Source: Alphaproteobacteria bacterium
Lineage (GTDB): Bacteria; Pseudomonadota; Alphaproteobacteria; Caedimonadales; UBA1908
Assembly: GCA_013911655.1 (NCBI GenBank)
Contig: JACESU010000003.1
Coordinates: 1-64,000, forward strand
DNA: 64,000 bases
Reading direction: 5' to 3'
Below, in pieces: positions 51,313 through 60,107 of the stretch. The notes below the pieces were generated by a model. It was not told the DNA's origin. It saw nothing but the letters and a program-made list of their open reading frames with translations, and did no database searches. Position 1 is the stretch's first letter; every line of letters begins with the position of its first letter. The translations under genes were made by a program, and so were the position numbers.

Positions 51313-51735
51313 TCAACCTGTGATTTCTAGACCTGCAAAGAAAAAGGAAATTTCTTGTGCAGCATTTTCTAGTGAGTCTGATCCATGAACAGAGTTTCCT
51401 TCGATGGATTCAGCAAATTCTTTACGAATGGTGCCTTCTGCCGCGTTGGCAGGGTTTGTCGCGCCCATCACGTCACGGTAACGTACCACAGCGTCAACGC
51501 CTTCTAGGACTTGCGCCACGATAGGACCTGAAGACATGAAAGTGCACAGATCATCAAAAAACGCTCTTTCCTTGTGAACAGCGTAAAAAGCCTCTGCTTG
51601 TTCTTTGGACAAGGAAAGTCTTTTTTGCGCAATAATGCGCAGATCGGACGCTTCAATGCGGGCGTTAATAGCGCCTGTCAAATTACGACGTGTAGCATCG
51701 GGCTTGATTAAAGAAAGGGTACGTTGTGTTGACAT
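51313..51735 (-). CDS. ndk: Nucleoside diphosphate kinase
   Basis: Transfers the gamma phosphate between nucleoside triphosphates and diphosphates. 140 residues. The N-terminus [11 protein letters not shown] and the active-site histidine in [10 protein letters not shown] (about residues 112-121) are typical. AAAGGAGACAG lies before the ATG. It stands between holC and the DUF2066 gene on the same strand. Confidence 0.97.
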   Translation of the reverse strand: MSTQRTLSLIKPDATRRNLTGAINARIEASDLRIIAQKRLSLSKEQAEAFYAVHKERAFFDDLCTFMSSGPIVAQVLEGVDAVVRYRDVMGATNPANAAEGTIRKEFAESIEGNSVHGSDSLENAAQEISFFFAGLEITG

Positions 51736-51758
51736 TTAACTGTCTCCTTTAAAAGTTC

Positions 51759-52223
51759 TTACGTTGTTTGTGCACGGGCTTGGGGTGTTTCCCACTCGCC
51801 TTGTGCGTTTTGTTTCCAATAGGCAAGGTGATATCCGCGGTCACGGTATAGCCGCCACCGCGCGCGTGCCTTTTCAAGGGCACTATCGTGGCTTCCGTCA
51901 AAAATATCAAGACATCGTGTAAAAATACTCTCGTCTTGCACCTCATCAGCGTCCAAAATGACGACTAAATCTGCGCCGTTTGGATTTTCCCACTTGTCCG
52001 TCAAAAAAATGGGCTGATCCTTAGTGTAGCCGTCCTTTTCTGTGCCGTGGGGCAAAAATGCCGCCGATGAATAGGTCCACAGAACCGTATCAAGGTGGGC
52101 AAGACGTTCTTTATCGGCGCAATAAAGAACGGCGCGTTGCCCCGCTCCTAGAATGCGCTCGAGAAGCCTTGCGCATCCTTTTTCCAGAGACGTTTTCTCA
52201 AAGTGATAGAAGCGAACTTCCAT
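51759..52223 (-). CDS. holC: DNA polymerase III chi subunit
   Basis: 154 residues. The start EVRFYHFEKTSLEKGCARLLERIL, then AVLYCADKERLAHLDTVLWTYSSAAFLPHG and PIFLTDKWENPNGADLVVILDADE follow the HolC family. Chi links the clamp loader to single-strand-binding protein. It starts 2 bp after the pepA stop, with AAGGA within pepA as ribosome binding site, a gene order common in Proteobacteria. Confidence 0.93.
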   Translation of the reverse strand: MEVRFYHFEKTSLEKGCARLLERILGAGQRAVLYCADKERLAHLDTVLWTYSSAAFLPHGTEKDGYTKDQPIFLTDKWENPNGADLVVILDADEVQDESIFTRCLDIFDGSHDSALEKARARWRLYRDRGYHLAYWKQNAQGEWETPQARAQTT

Positions 52224-52225
52224 GA

Positions 52226-53719
52226 CTATCCTTCGTAATGATCTTTAACAAGTTGATCCAAAAGTCTGACACCAAAGCCCGTTGCCCCTTTCGCACACAA
52301 GGCCATATCCTTATGGGCCCAGGCCATACCTGCAATATCCAGATGAGCCCAGGGTGTGTCGTTCACAAAACGTTGCAAAAACTGAGCCGCCGTGATGCTC
52401 CCGGCCTTACGGCCCTCACTGATGTTTTGCATATCCGCAATGGGCGAGTTGATGTCTTTATCATAAGCCTCATCCAAAGGCAGGCGCCAAAGCTTTTCAC
52501 CTGTCTTTTGACCAGCGCTTGTTAGGCGCGTGCAGAGCTCATCGTTGTTAGAGAAAAGCCCTGCGAATTGGTCCCCCAAAGCCACCACAATGGCCCCTGT
52601 CAAGGTTGCAAGATTCACCATAAATTGCGGCTTGAAGCGGTCTTGGGTATACCAAAGAGCATCGGCGAGAACAAGGCGCCCTTCGGCGTCTGTATTAAGC
52701 ACCTCAACGGTTTGGCCTGACATAGTTGTCACAACATCGCCGGGGCGTTGAGCACTACCCGACGGCATGTTTTCTACAAGTCCAACCACACCCACAGCGT
52801 TCACAGGCGCCTTACGAAGGGCAAAAGACTTGAGCACGCCCACCACGGCCGCGGACCCTGCCATATCATACTTCATCTCGTCCATACTTGCAGCGGGTTT
52901 TAGACTGATGCCGCCCGTGTCAAAGGTAACGCCTTTACCCACGAAGGCAACGGGAGCCGTGTCTTTTTTACCACCTTGCCACTCCATGACGACAACACAG
53001 GAATCTTTTTCGCTTCCTTGACCCACACCAATCAAGGCGCCCATGCCAAGCTTTTTAAGCGCATCAAGAGAGAGAATTTCCACCTTGATCCCCAAGGGAG
53101 ACAGGTCTTCTTGGATGCGCTTGGCGTAACTTTCAGGGTAAAGAATATTAGGGGGAAGGGTGACGACGTCGCGTGTAAAGAAAGCCCCTTTTGTCACGGC
53201 TTCTAGGGGTGCAAACGCACTTTGCGCAGCCGACGCGTCCGTCACACAAACGCACACGCTTTCAAGAGTTGGCTTTTCTTCTGGCTTTTGCTTGGTCTTA
53301 AATTGGTCACAGCGCCAAGAACGAAGAAGAACGCCTTGGGCCAGGGCAGCAGCCAGCATGCTTTCAGAAAGATCTTTAGTTTTTAGAGCATCGAGTTTGA
53401 GGCAAAAACCTTTTTCTGGGGTCGCAGCTAATGATGCGTAAGCGCTGCCTCCCGCTTTGGCAGCCTCATGAAGGGTCAATTTATCTTCAGCGCCAAGTCC
53501 CACCAACAGGACACGAGAGGCCTCAAATCCCACAGGCGCATTCAATTCAAGGACTTGACCTACTTTTCCCTTAAAACGGCTTTTTTCAAGAGCCTTGGTA
53601 AGGGCTCCTTGAAGTGCTTCATCTATTTCCTTTGCCGGCGCCGACAGCGTCTTTTCAAAAGAAAAGACCACCACAGGGTCGGTTGCACACGCTTTGGTTG
53701 ATGAAAAAGAAACCTTCAT
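52226..53719 (-). CDS. pepA: Leucyl aminopeptidase (M17)
   Basis: 497 residues. The dizinc catalytic domain contains GKGVTFDTGGISLKPA, the DMAGSAAV segment and the signature NTDAEGRLVLADAL. The N-terminal macro-like domain occupies about 1-160. It removes N-terminal residues from peptides. AAGGAGAGGACT precedes the ATG. It is first in the pepA-holC run. Confidence 0.96.
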   Translation of the reverse strand: MKVSFSSTKACATDPVVVFSFEKTLSAPAKEIDEALQGALTKALEKSRFKGKVGQVLELNAPVGFEASRVLLVGLGAEDKLTLHEAAKAGGSAYASLAATPEKGFCLKLDALKTKDLSESMLAAALAQGVLLRSWRCDQFKTKQKPEEKPTLESVCVCVTDASAAQSAFAPLEAVTKGAFFTRDVVTLPPNILYPESYAKRIQEDLSPLGIKVEILSLDALKKLGMGALIGVGQGSEKDSCVVVMEWQGGKKDTAPVAFVGKGVTFDTGGISLKPAASMDEMKYDMAGSAAVVGVLKSFALRKAPVNAVGVVGLVENMPSGSAQRPGDVVTTMSGQTVEVLNTDAEGRLVLADALWYTQDRFKPQFMVNLATLTGAIVVALGDQFAGLFSNNDELCTRLTSAGQKTGEKLWRLPLDEAYDKDINSPIADMQNISEGRKAGSITAAQFLQRFVNDTPWAHLDIAGMAWAHKDMALCAKGATGFGVRLLDQLVKDHYEG

Positions 53720-53866
53720 AGTCCTCTCCTTAAGTGTTTAAATTTTTAAATTGATCCCTTTAGTTATCAGCCAAAAGGGCGCTTTTGTAAAGGTTCACGG
53801 CCCACACGATTTTTTTTGACAGGCATTGAAACCCTTTATCCCAATACCCTCAAAGGGATACCTTGC

Positions 53867-54445
53867 TTAAAAAAGTCGAAAGCCTGTTCCACTACAATCT
53901 TTGAGATCAGCCCCCTCAAAAGAAACATCTTTTTTTTCTTTTGTACGCTCAAAACTAACCCTAAACAGCTTGCCATCCTTAAAAAGAGTCTCCTTTAGGC
54001 TTGCGCCTGAGTAACTCAAAGACTCAAGGTCTGCTTTTTCAAAAGTTGTCCCTTGCAAATCAGCCCCCCTAAACGATCCATAGAGATATGTGACCCCTTT
54101 GAAATTAACTCCCTTTAAATTACAATCTTTAAAATTTACACTGGTAATGGTTGCATTTTCAAAAGTCGCACCCTCTAAGTCTACCTCCTCAAAAGTCATC
54201 TCCTTAAGAATCATGCCCGAAAAATTGGCTTTTTTCATATTAGCACCCTTGAAAATTCTCCCTTTGTCTCGAGGACGATCCAGGCTAAAGATGCGCATAT
54301 CTGCACCTTGAAAATCCAAAGGTTGGCATTCCTCTTTTACCTCAAGAACGCCTGTCAGTTTTTTAAGATCGGACTCTTTTGCAGCCCTGGCTGATAAAGA
54401 AAAAAACACAAGCCCAACAACCCATAGACTTTTAACGTTCACCAA
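53867..54445 (-). CDS. Exported pentapeptide-repeat protein
   Basis: 192 residues. The signal peptide is about 1-21 (ending ARA). From about residue 45 to 185 there are pentapeptide repeats of the A(D/N)LxF type: FQGADM, FKGANMKKANFSGM, FEEVDLEGATFENA, FKDCNLKGVNFKGV, FRGADLQGTTFEKADLESLSY. These build a right-handed beta-helix. The family has varied uses, including DNA mimicry (Qnr/MfpA); export makes that unlikely here. It is a single gene with no operon partner. Confidence 0.85.
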   Translation of the reverse strand: MVNVKSLWVVGLVFFSLSARAAKESDLKKLTGVLEVKEECQPLDFQGADMRIFSLDRPRDKGRIFKGANMKKANFSGMILKEMTFEEVDLEGATFENATITSVNFKDCNLKGVNFKGVTYLYGSFRGADLQGTTFEKADLESLSYSGASLKETLFKDGKLFRVSFERTKEKKDVSFEGADLKDCSGTGFRLF

Positions 54446-54574
54446 ATTTCTCCTTTTGACTGTATCTTATAAATCACTATTAAAGAAATTTTCTTTTTTT
54501 ACAATAACATCTCGACAAACTAAACAATTATGTCCACAGTATAACCTGGAACCAGCACAGGGGAGGATAGACTC

Positions 54575-55306
54575 GTGCTTAGCGTCACTTTTTTACCCTT
54601 ACTGACCGATAACTATGCATACTTTCTAGAAACTGACGACGGGACGACAGCGATCATTGACCCATCCACAGCAGAACCCATTTTAGATTTTTTAGAGGCA
54701 AAAAATAAGCCATTACATTACATTTTAAATACCCACCACCATCATGATCATGTGGGTGGAAACCTTACTCTACACGAAAAAACAGGAGCAATAGTCGCGG
54801 GTTTCCAAGAAGATAAGGACCGAATTCCTGGACAATCCATATTTCTTCGCGACCAAGATCTATTTAAGCTTGGCAACACCTGGGCACAGATTATTCACAT
54901 TCCAGGTCATACCTTAGGCCATATTGCCTATTACTTTGAGCAAGAAAAAATGCTTTTCACCGGAGATACACTTTTTTCCCTAGGGTGTGGCCGCCTTTTT
55001 GAAGGAACGCCAGATCAAATGTGGGCTTCTCTCGAACGTCTCATGACACTGCCTGATGATACAAACATATATTGTGGGCACGAATATACCCTTGCTAATC
55101 TTTCCTTTGCGTGTGCGCTTTCTCCCCACGACGCAGCCTTGAAAAACTTGGAAAGCACCCTCAAAGAAAAAAGGGCAAGGAATTTACCCACCTTACCCTC
55201 TACACTTGCTTTTGAAAGGACGTTCAATCCTTTCTTGACGTGTGCCCTTGATAGCGCTCCTGGCGACCTGTTTGCAAAGCGGCGCGCCATGAAGGATAGC
55301 TTTTAA
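54575..55306 (+). CDS. gloB: Hydroxyacylglutathione hydrolase (glyoxalase II)
   Basis: 243 residues from a GTG start with GGGGAGG ten bases upstream. MBL fold with THHHHDHVGG (about 53-62), IPGHTLGHI, FTGDTLFSLGCGRLFEGTP and YCGHEYT, and the C-terminal glyoxalase II domain (RTFNPFL). It hydrolyses S-lactoylglutathione in methylglyoxal detoxification. Its stop abuts the convergent dksA stop. Confidence 0.94.
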   Translation: MLSVTFLPLLTDNYAYFLETDDGTTAIIDPSTAEPILDFLEAKNKPLHYILNTHHHHDHVGGNLTLHEKTGAIVAGFQEDKDRIPGQSIFLRDQDLFKLGNTWAQIIHIPGHTLGHIAYYFEQEKMLFTGDTLFSLGCGRLFEGTPDQMWASLERLMTLPDDTNIYCGHEYTLANLSFACALSPHDAALKNLESTLKEKRARNLPTLPSTLAFERTFNPFLTCALDSAPGDLFAKRRAMKDSF

Positions 55307-55768
55307 TTATTCATCGCTGTAGACGCGCTCATCTCTTTCGTGACGCTCTTGCGCTTCGATACTTAGGGTTGCAACAGGCCTTGCCATTAACCTTGTAAGG
55401 CCGATGGGCTCACCCGTTTCCTCACAGTAGCCATAGCTGCCATCCTCAATACGACGAAGCGCTTCATCAATTTTGTTGATCAACTTGCGTTCGCGGTCCC
55501 GCGTGCGAAGTTCAAGGGCGCGGTCCGTTTCTGTGGATGCCCGGTCAGCAATGTCCGCTTCGTTATGGGTTTGCTCTTGCATATGATGGATGGTTTCGAC
55601 CGTGTCGCGTAAAAGCTCGCTGCGCCACTCTAAAAGCTTTTGTCGAAAATATGCCAAGTGCTGGAGCGACATATAGGGCTCGCCGTCCTTAGGGACGTAC
55701 CCTTCTGGTAGGGTTTCGGCTTTGAGTCGCTCGGATAGTGAGAGTGTTTCTTGTGTTGCCATCGTCAT
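55307..55768 (-). CDS. dksA: RNA polymerase-binding transcription factor DksA
   Basis: 153 residues from the ATG at 55768 (AAGGGGG seven bases upstream); the frame opens six codons earlier without a site. The coiled coil carries the tip aspartates Asp72 and Asp75 (EADIADRAS). The zinc-finger region is YGYCEETGEPIGLTRLMARP with only one cysteine (Cys115) instead of four, as in some alphaproteobacterial DksA proteins, so classical zinc binding is unlikely. It works with ppGpp at rRNA and stress promoters. Confidence 0.94.
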   Translation of the reverse strand: MTMATQETLSLSERLKAETLPEGYVPKDGEPYMSLQHLAYFRQKLLEWRSELLRDTVETIHHMQEQTHNEADIADRASTETDRALELRTRDRERKLINKIDEALRRIEDGSYGYCEETGEPIGLTRLMARPVATLSIEAQERHERDERVYSDE

Positions 55769-55787
55769 CTTTATCCCCCTTATCATT

Positions 55788-56228
55788 TTACCATAGATTG
55801 TCAGATCCGTAGGTCATTTCTAATTTTGCAAGCTCAATATGAACGCGCTGCTCGATCTGTTCAAGTAGTTCTTGCAAATCAGGCTCAACATTTTCTTTTA
55901 CCCTTGTTGATATTTTTTTTGCAATATCTTCAAGATCGTGCTTTGAAAAATGCCCAACTAAAAAGCTCGTGCGCATTTTTTCTAGAATCTCTAGCATGTC
56001 TTGTGCACGAGAAAAAGCCCGGCCTTTACTGGTCAAAGCGTCCGTTGCTTCTTGAAGGGCCATGAGTGAATGAAGGGATCCCACATCCGCACAAGCGGGC
56101 GCAGCACTTGATTCTTGAGTCGCGCTTGTCTCTTCTAAACTTTTTGTAAAGGCTCCCCCGCCCGTCGTCTTTTTGATCGTCTGAGAGCGTCGAAGAGGCG
56201 TGAACGGCGCCCCGTCACCTACCTTCAT
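55788..56228 (-). CDS. fliX: Flagellar assembly regulator FliX
   Basis: 146 residues. The C-terminal half holds the FliX pattern: SLMALQEATDALTSKGRAFSRAQDMLEILEKMRTSFLVGHF and PDLQELLEQIEQRVHIELAKLEMTYG. The N-terminal 55 residues are polar and Ser/Thr-rich. In Caulobacter FliX acts with FlbD to couple flagellar assembly to sigma-54-dependent class III genes. It diverges from flgI; AGGGAGGGAGG lies upstream of its start. Confidence 0.85.
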   Translation of the reverse strand: MKVGDGAPFTPLRRSQTIKKTTGGGAFTKSLEETSATQESSAAPACADVGSLHSLMALQEATDALTSKGRAFSRAQDMLEILEKMRTSFLVGHFSKHDLEDIAKKISTRVKENVEPDLQELLEQIEQRVHIELAKLEMTYGSDNLW

Positions 56229-56280
56229 CTTCTATGACCTCCCTCCCTTTTTCGTGTTTTTTTTAATCCCACACGTCAGA

Positions 56281-56296
56281 TGGCACACTTTTCGCA
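56281..56296 (+). promoter_or_regulatory. Sigma-54 promoter of the flgI operon
   Basis: TGGCAC-N5-TCGCA, against the consensus TGGCAC-N5-TTGCA, with the essential GG and GC at correct spacing. It lies 62 bp before the flgI start in the gap divergent to fliX. Sigma-54 control of rod, ring and hook genes is known in Caulobacter. Confidence 0.65.
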
Positions 56297-56357
56297 TAGT
56301 GATGTAAGTATAGCACGCTTCGGCTAAAAGGCACGATAGGTTTTAAAGAGAGGATTC

Positions 56358-57518
56358 ATGAAAAAAAGAGAAAGCTTAGATCTTTATATCTCTTTTAAAA
56401 AGAACATCTTCAAAGGCACGGTGCTTCTTTGCCTTAGTGTATCTTCTGATTTTGCAGCAGCACAAATGGCTGTACGCATCAAAGACATCGTAACTTTTGA
56501 GGGGATTCGTGAAAACCAATTGGTGGGTTATGGTCTTGTGGTGGGCCTTAAAGGCACAGGGGATACCCTCAAAGACTCTCCCTACGCCCTTGAAACCATG
56601 GTCAGTATGCTTGAGCGCCTTGGCGTAAACATCCGAGACAAAGCCACCGATATGAAATCAAAAAATGTGGCAGCTGTCATGGTGACAGCAAGCTTGCCTG
56701 CTTTTGCAAGACACGGCACACCCCTTGATGTGCGCGTCTCTGCCATAGGTACGGCCAAGGATTTGTTAGGCGGCACTCTTCTTGTAACCCCGCTTATGGG
56801 TGCGGACGGCGAAGTCTATGCCGTTGCCCAAGGGCCCCTTGTCACGGGCGGCTTTTCGGCCGAAGGACAATCTGGCTCCTCGGTCACCAAAGGTGTGCCC
56901 ACCAGTGCGCGCATTGCCAACGGCGCCCTTGTGGAAAAAGAAATTCCCTTCGAACTTGATTCACTCAAAAGCATCCGACTTTCCCTACGTAACCCCGACA
57001 TGACAACGGCCGGGCGCGTTGCCGCCGCCATTAACGCCCATACACCAGGGTCAAGCGCTTCTGCCCAGGATCCATCTACTGTCAACGTTGCGCTCCCCAC
57101 AGCCAGCAAAAAAAGTGTGATGGATTTCCTCACCAGCATCGAACAACTTCGCGTTATTCCCGACCAAACGGCCAAAGTGATTATTGACGAACAAAACGGG
57201 GTCATCGTCATGGGAAAAAACGTCCGCATTTCCAGTGTCGCTGTTAGCCATGGTAATTTGACCATCCGTATCTCTGAGACACCGCAAGTCTCACAGCCTA
57301 ATCCTTTTTCAACCACGGGCAGCACAGTCGTGGTGCCCCGCACAAGCATTAATGTAAACGAAGAAGGTAAAAAAATGACCGTTCTTGAAGAGGGTGTGAC
57401 CCTGCAGGAGCTGGTGGATCATCTGAATGCCCTTGGCGTCTCACCGCGCGACATGATTACCATTCTTCGCACCATTAAGGCATCTGGTGCCCTTCAAGCA
57501 GAAATCGAGGTGATTTAA
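56358..57518 (+). CDS. flgI: Flagellar P-ring protein FlgI
   Basis: 386 residues. A long N-terminal extension leads into a signal peptide ending about residue 35 (DFAAAQ). The mature part begins VRIKDIVTFEGIRENQLVGYGLVVGLKGTGDT, the family start, and ends with LQELVDHLNALGVSPRDMITILRTIKASGALQAEIEVI. It forms the periplasmic ring around the flagellar rod. It is first in a tight operon behind a sigma-54-type promoter. Confidence 0.97.
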   Translation: MKKRESLDLYISFKKNIFKGTVLLCLSVSSDFAAAQMAVRIKDIVTFEGIRENQLVGYGLVVGLKGTGDTLKDSPYALETMVSMLERLGVNIRDKATDMKSKNVAAVMVTASLPAFARHGTPLDVRVSAIGTAKDLLGGTLLVTPLMGADGEVYAVAQGPLVTGGFSAEGQSGSSVTKGVPTSARIANGALVEKEIPFELDSLKSIRLSLRNPDMTTAGRVAAAINAHTPGSSASAQDPSTVNVALPTASKKSVMDFLTSIEQLRVIPDQTAKVIIDEQNGVIVMGKNVRISSVAVSHGNLTIRISETPQVSQPNPFSTTGSTVVVPRTSINVNEEGKKMTVLEEGVTLQELVDHLNALGVSPRDMITILRTIKASGALQAEIEVI

Positions 57519-57519
57519 A

Positions 57520-57831
57520 ATGTCAGAGATCCTTCTTTCTTCACAGTCATCACTTCACGAGAAAAAACTCATGGCAAATATGTCTGAAGCGACAAAAAAA
57601 GATGTGGCAGAGAACGCCAAAAAATATGTGTCGTTCTTAATGTCCACTTTTGCCCAAGTCATGCTTGATGCCAGGGGGCGTTCGGACGATCACGCCCAAG
57701 ACATGGCCGAGAGCACATTCTTTGCTGACACCATGGGTGAGGCTCTTTGTGAGTCTGACATGGGACGGGATCTACAACAAACCTTACAAGCGTCTATGCT
57801 TGAAATGGCAGCGACAGGAGGTCGGCCATGA
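57520..57831 (+). CDS. FlgJ-like rod-binding protein
   Basis: 103 residues. It has the short-form FlgJ N-terminal pattern: AKKYVSFLMSTFAQVMLDARG, a gap, then ESTFFADTMGEALCESDMGR. The muramidase half of enterobacterial FlgJ is absent, as usual in Alphaproteobacteria. It starts 1 bp after flgI and overlaps the next gene by 4 bp, and its position after flgI supports the call. Confidence 0.78.
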   Translation: MSEILLSSQSSLHEKKLMANMSEATKKDVAENAKKYVSFLMSTFAQVMLDARGRSDDHAQDMAESTFFADTMGEALCESDMGRDLQQTLQASMLEMAATGGRP

Positions 57832-58232
57832 ACGATCTTTTCCTATGTATCGAGGCGCTCTTAACCCTGCTTCAAGAAGAAAGCACGCTTCTTGATCAAA
57901 GAAAAATCAAAGAAGTACAGCTTCTTACACCAGAAAAAAGTCGCCTTTTAGGACAGTACTTTGGATTTTTAGAACAAAGCGCCCCTCATATCTCGGCACA
58001 GACAGAAATCAAAAACGTCTTTGTGGAAAAACTTACCGCCCTTCAACACGCCATAGAACAAAACCACGAGAAAATCAAACTTGCGGCCGAAGCCCATAGC
58101 AGGGTCACCAACACGATCAAACGGGCTCTTTTTGGTCAAAAGAGAAAACCTGTCACGCAGTATGGTGCCACGGGTACCCTTGTAAGACCGTCATATGGCA
58201 TGGGTGCCGCGCGCATCAATCAACGGATGTAG
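57828..58232 (+). CDS. FlgN-like flagellar chaperone
   Basis: 134 residues, almost all helical: DLFLCIEALLTLLQEESTLLDQRKIKEVQLLTPEKSRLL at the start matches the FlgN layout (E-x-x-L...L-x-x-K-x-x-L). The C-terminal 30 residues are basic and Gly-rich. It sits directly before flgK and flgL, the two clients of FlgN, and overlaps the flgJ-like gene by 4 bp. Confidence 0.75.
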   Translation: MNDLFLCIEALLTLLQEESTLLDQRKIKEVQLLTPEKSRLLGQYFGFLEQSAPHISAQTEIKNVFVEKLTALQHAIEQNHEKIKLAAEAHSRVTNTIKRALFGQKRKPVTQYGATGTLVRPSYGMGAARINQRM

Positions 58233-58241
58233 GAGAAACCC

Positions 58242-60092
58242 ATGGCTGACGCTTTTCAAATTGCACGTTCTGGAATGACAACCGCCAGTAAGATTATGGA
58301 TGGTCACTTTACCAACATCACGAACGCGCAAACGCCTGGGTATTCTAAAAAGGTTTCCGAGGCCTCTACCATGATTCTTGATGGTGAGGCCGGCGGGGTG
58401 AAACCCAGCATCGCGCAAAGGCTTTTAGACCCTCTTTTAGCGGGAGAGCTTCGCGATGAATATTCTTTTGCAACCCACCTCACGACAAAAGCTGCGCTTA
58501 TGAAGAAAATCGAACAGCAATTTGGCACCCCAGGCGATAAAAATTCTTTAGGCGAACAGATGCGCAGTATTTCCAACGCCTTTGATACGCTCGCCACCAC
58601 CCCCACCAGTACGATAGCTAGGAAAGACGTGATCAACAAAATTAACAATTTTTCCTATGAAGTATCTCGACTTAGTCGTCAAATCCAAGGTATGCGTCAA
58701 GAAGTTGATAATAAAATTGCAACGGCAATTGCAGAAGTGAATACACAGCTAAGCAACGTCAAGTCCCTCAACGAGCAAATTGCTGCAAACTTCCACTCAG
58801 GAAGACCCACCGGAGACTTGGAAGATTCCCGGGACAAAGCCCTTAATATCATCGCAAAGCACATGGATATTCAGGTCACAAGCACCGAAGAAGGCATCAT
58901 GTACATTCAAACAGGAGGGGGAAACGCCCTTCTTTTTCCAGATATTGTCCCTATTACCTATAACCCAACCGTCAACATTACCGCGACGTCTGTCTATGAT
59001 CCTAACCCTGTCAACTCGACCATCAACCATATTACGGTCACAGACACTCTGGGCAATGTCATTAATCTAACTCCTGATTTTAGTGATGGCGATATCGCAG
59101 CTTACATAGAAATGCGTGATACAGTTTTGCCCAATCTTCAGCAGCAACTAGACCGTCTATGTACAGATTTTAGAGATGGTCTCAATGCCCTCCATAACAC
59201 CGGGACAGGTTATCCGCCGCCAGACGTTCTAACAGGCACCAAGATCATGGCAAATCCCAATACCGATATGTTTCAAGGGGCTGGCACCGTTAGGTTCGCC
59301 ATCATTGATAAAACCAATGGCCAAGTGGTGGGGGGCAATAGCTTTGATCTTGATCTGACCGCCATGGGAAACGTCTCAGTCACACAGCTTGCCGTGAATA
59401 TACAGGGAGGTCTTGCGGGTCTTGTGGGAACGGCAACCGCCACATGTAATGCTGGCACCAATAATCAGCTTGTCCTTAACACGGGTAATGCGGCGTACGG
59501 CATTGGGATCGTGCCTTTAGCAGGCGGCGCCACAGAAACCGTCACCGGGCTTGGGTTTTCCCATTATTTTGGCCTGAATGACCTAATCACCACCCCAGGG
59601 TACGGCCTTCAAGGGCCGGCCCCCACCCCCGGCATCTGTCAAACCCTGGGCGTTCGCGCCGATATTGTGACCAACGACCAATATTTGGCACGAGGGGCTA
59701 TTTCTTCAACAGCTCCCATTCCGCTACCGCCCTTAGGCGCCATCGCAACCGGTGACAGTTCTGTGACCAGGGCCATGGTGAACGAACTTGTCACACCGCG
59801 CGTTTTTACAGCTGCCGGGGGGATTACCAATATTTCGGTAAGTTATATCGATTATGGTTCAACTATTATTACCATGCATGCAGCTAGCACAAGCAACGTG
59901 AACACAAGAGCCCAGAGTGAGCTGACCCGCCAACAAGCCCTGGAATACGCCATCGGAGAACAGGTGGGTGTTGACGTCCAAGAAGAGTTTGCCGACGCCA
60001 TTGCGTGGCAACAAGTTTTTATTGCCTCTTCCCAGGTAGTGGGACTTGTCAAAGAACGTAACCAAGCCGTTATGGCTATTATGAATAGATAA
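58242..60092 (+). CDS. flgK: Flagellar hook-associated protein 1 (FlgK)
   Basis: 616 residues. The N-terminal rod-protein motif (FQIARSGMTTASKIMDGHFTNITNAQTPGYSKK) and the C-terminal DVQEEFADAIAWQQVFIASSQVV...ERNQAVMAIMNR are those of FlgK. The variable middle (about 220-540) is Asn/Thr/Gly-rich. It forms the junction between hook and filament. AGGAGAAACC precedes the ATG; flgL follows after 15 bp. Confidence 0.94.
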   Translation: MADAFQIARSGMTTASKIMDGHFTNITNAQTPGYSKKVSEASTMILDGEAGGVKPSIAQRLLDPLLAGELRDEYSFATHLTTKAALMKKIEQQFGTPGDKNSLGEQMRSISNAFDTLATTPTSTIARKDVINKINNFSYEVSRLSRQIQGMRQEVDNKIATAIAEVNTQLSNVKSLNEQIAANFHSGRPTGDLEDSRDKALNIIAKHMDIQVTSTEEGIMYIQTGGGNALLFPDIVPITYNPTVNITATSVYDPNPVNSTINHITVTDTLGNVINLTPDFSDGDIAAYIEMRDTVLPNLQQQLDRLCTDFRDGLNALHNTGTGYPPPDVLTGTKIMANPNTDMFQGAGTVRFAIIDKTNGQVVGGNSFDLDLTAMGNVSVTQLAVNIQGGLAGLVGTATATCNAGTNNQLVLNTGNAAYGIGIVPLAGGATETVTGLGFSHYFGLNDLITTPGYGLQGPAPTPGICQTLGVRADIVTNDQYLARGAISSTAPIPLPPLGAIATGDSSVTRAMVNELVTPRVFTAAGGITNISVSYIDYGSTIITMHAASTSNVNTRAQSELTRQQALEYAIGEQVGVDVQEEFADAIAWQQVFIASSQVVGLVKERNQAVMAIMNR

Positions 60093-60107
60093 AGAAAGAG
60101 GGGAACA

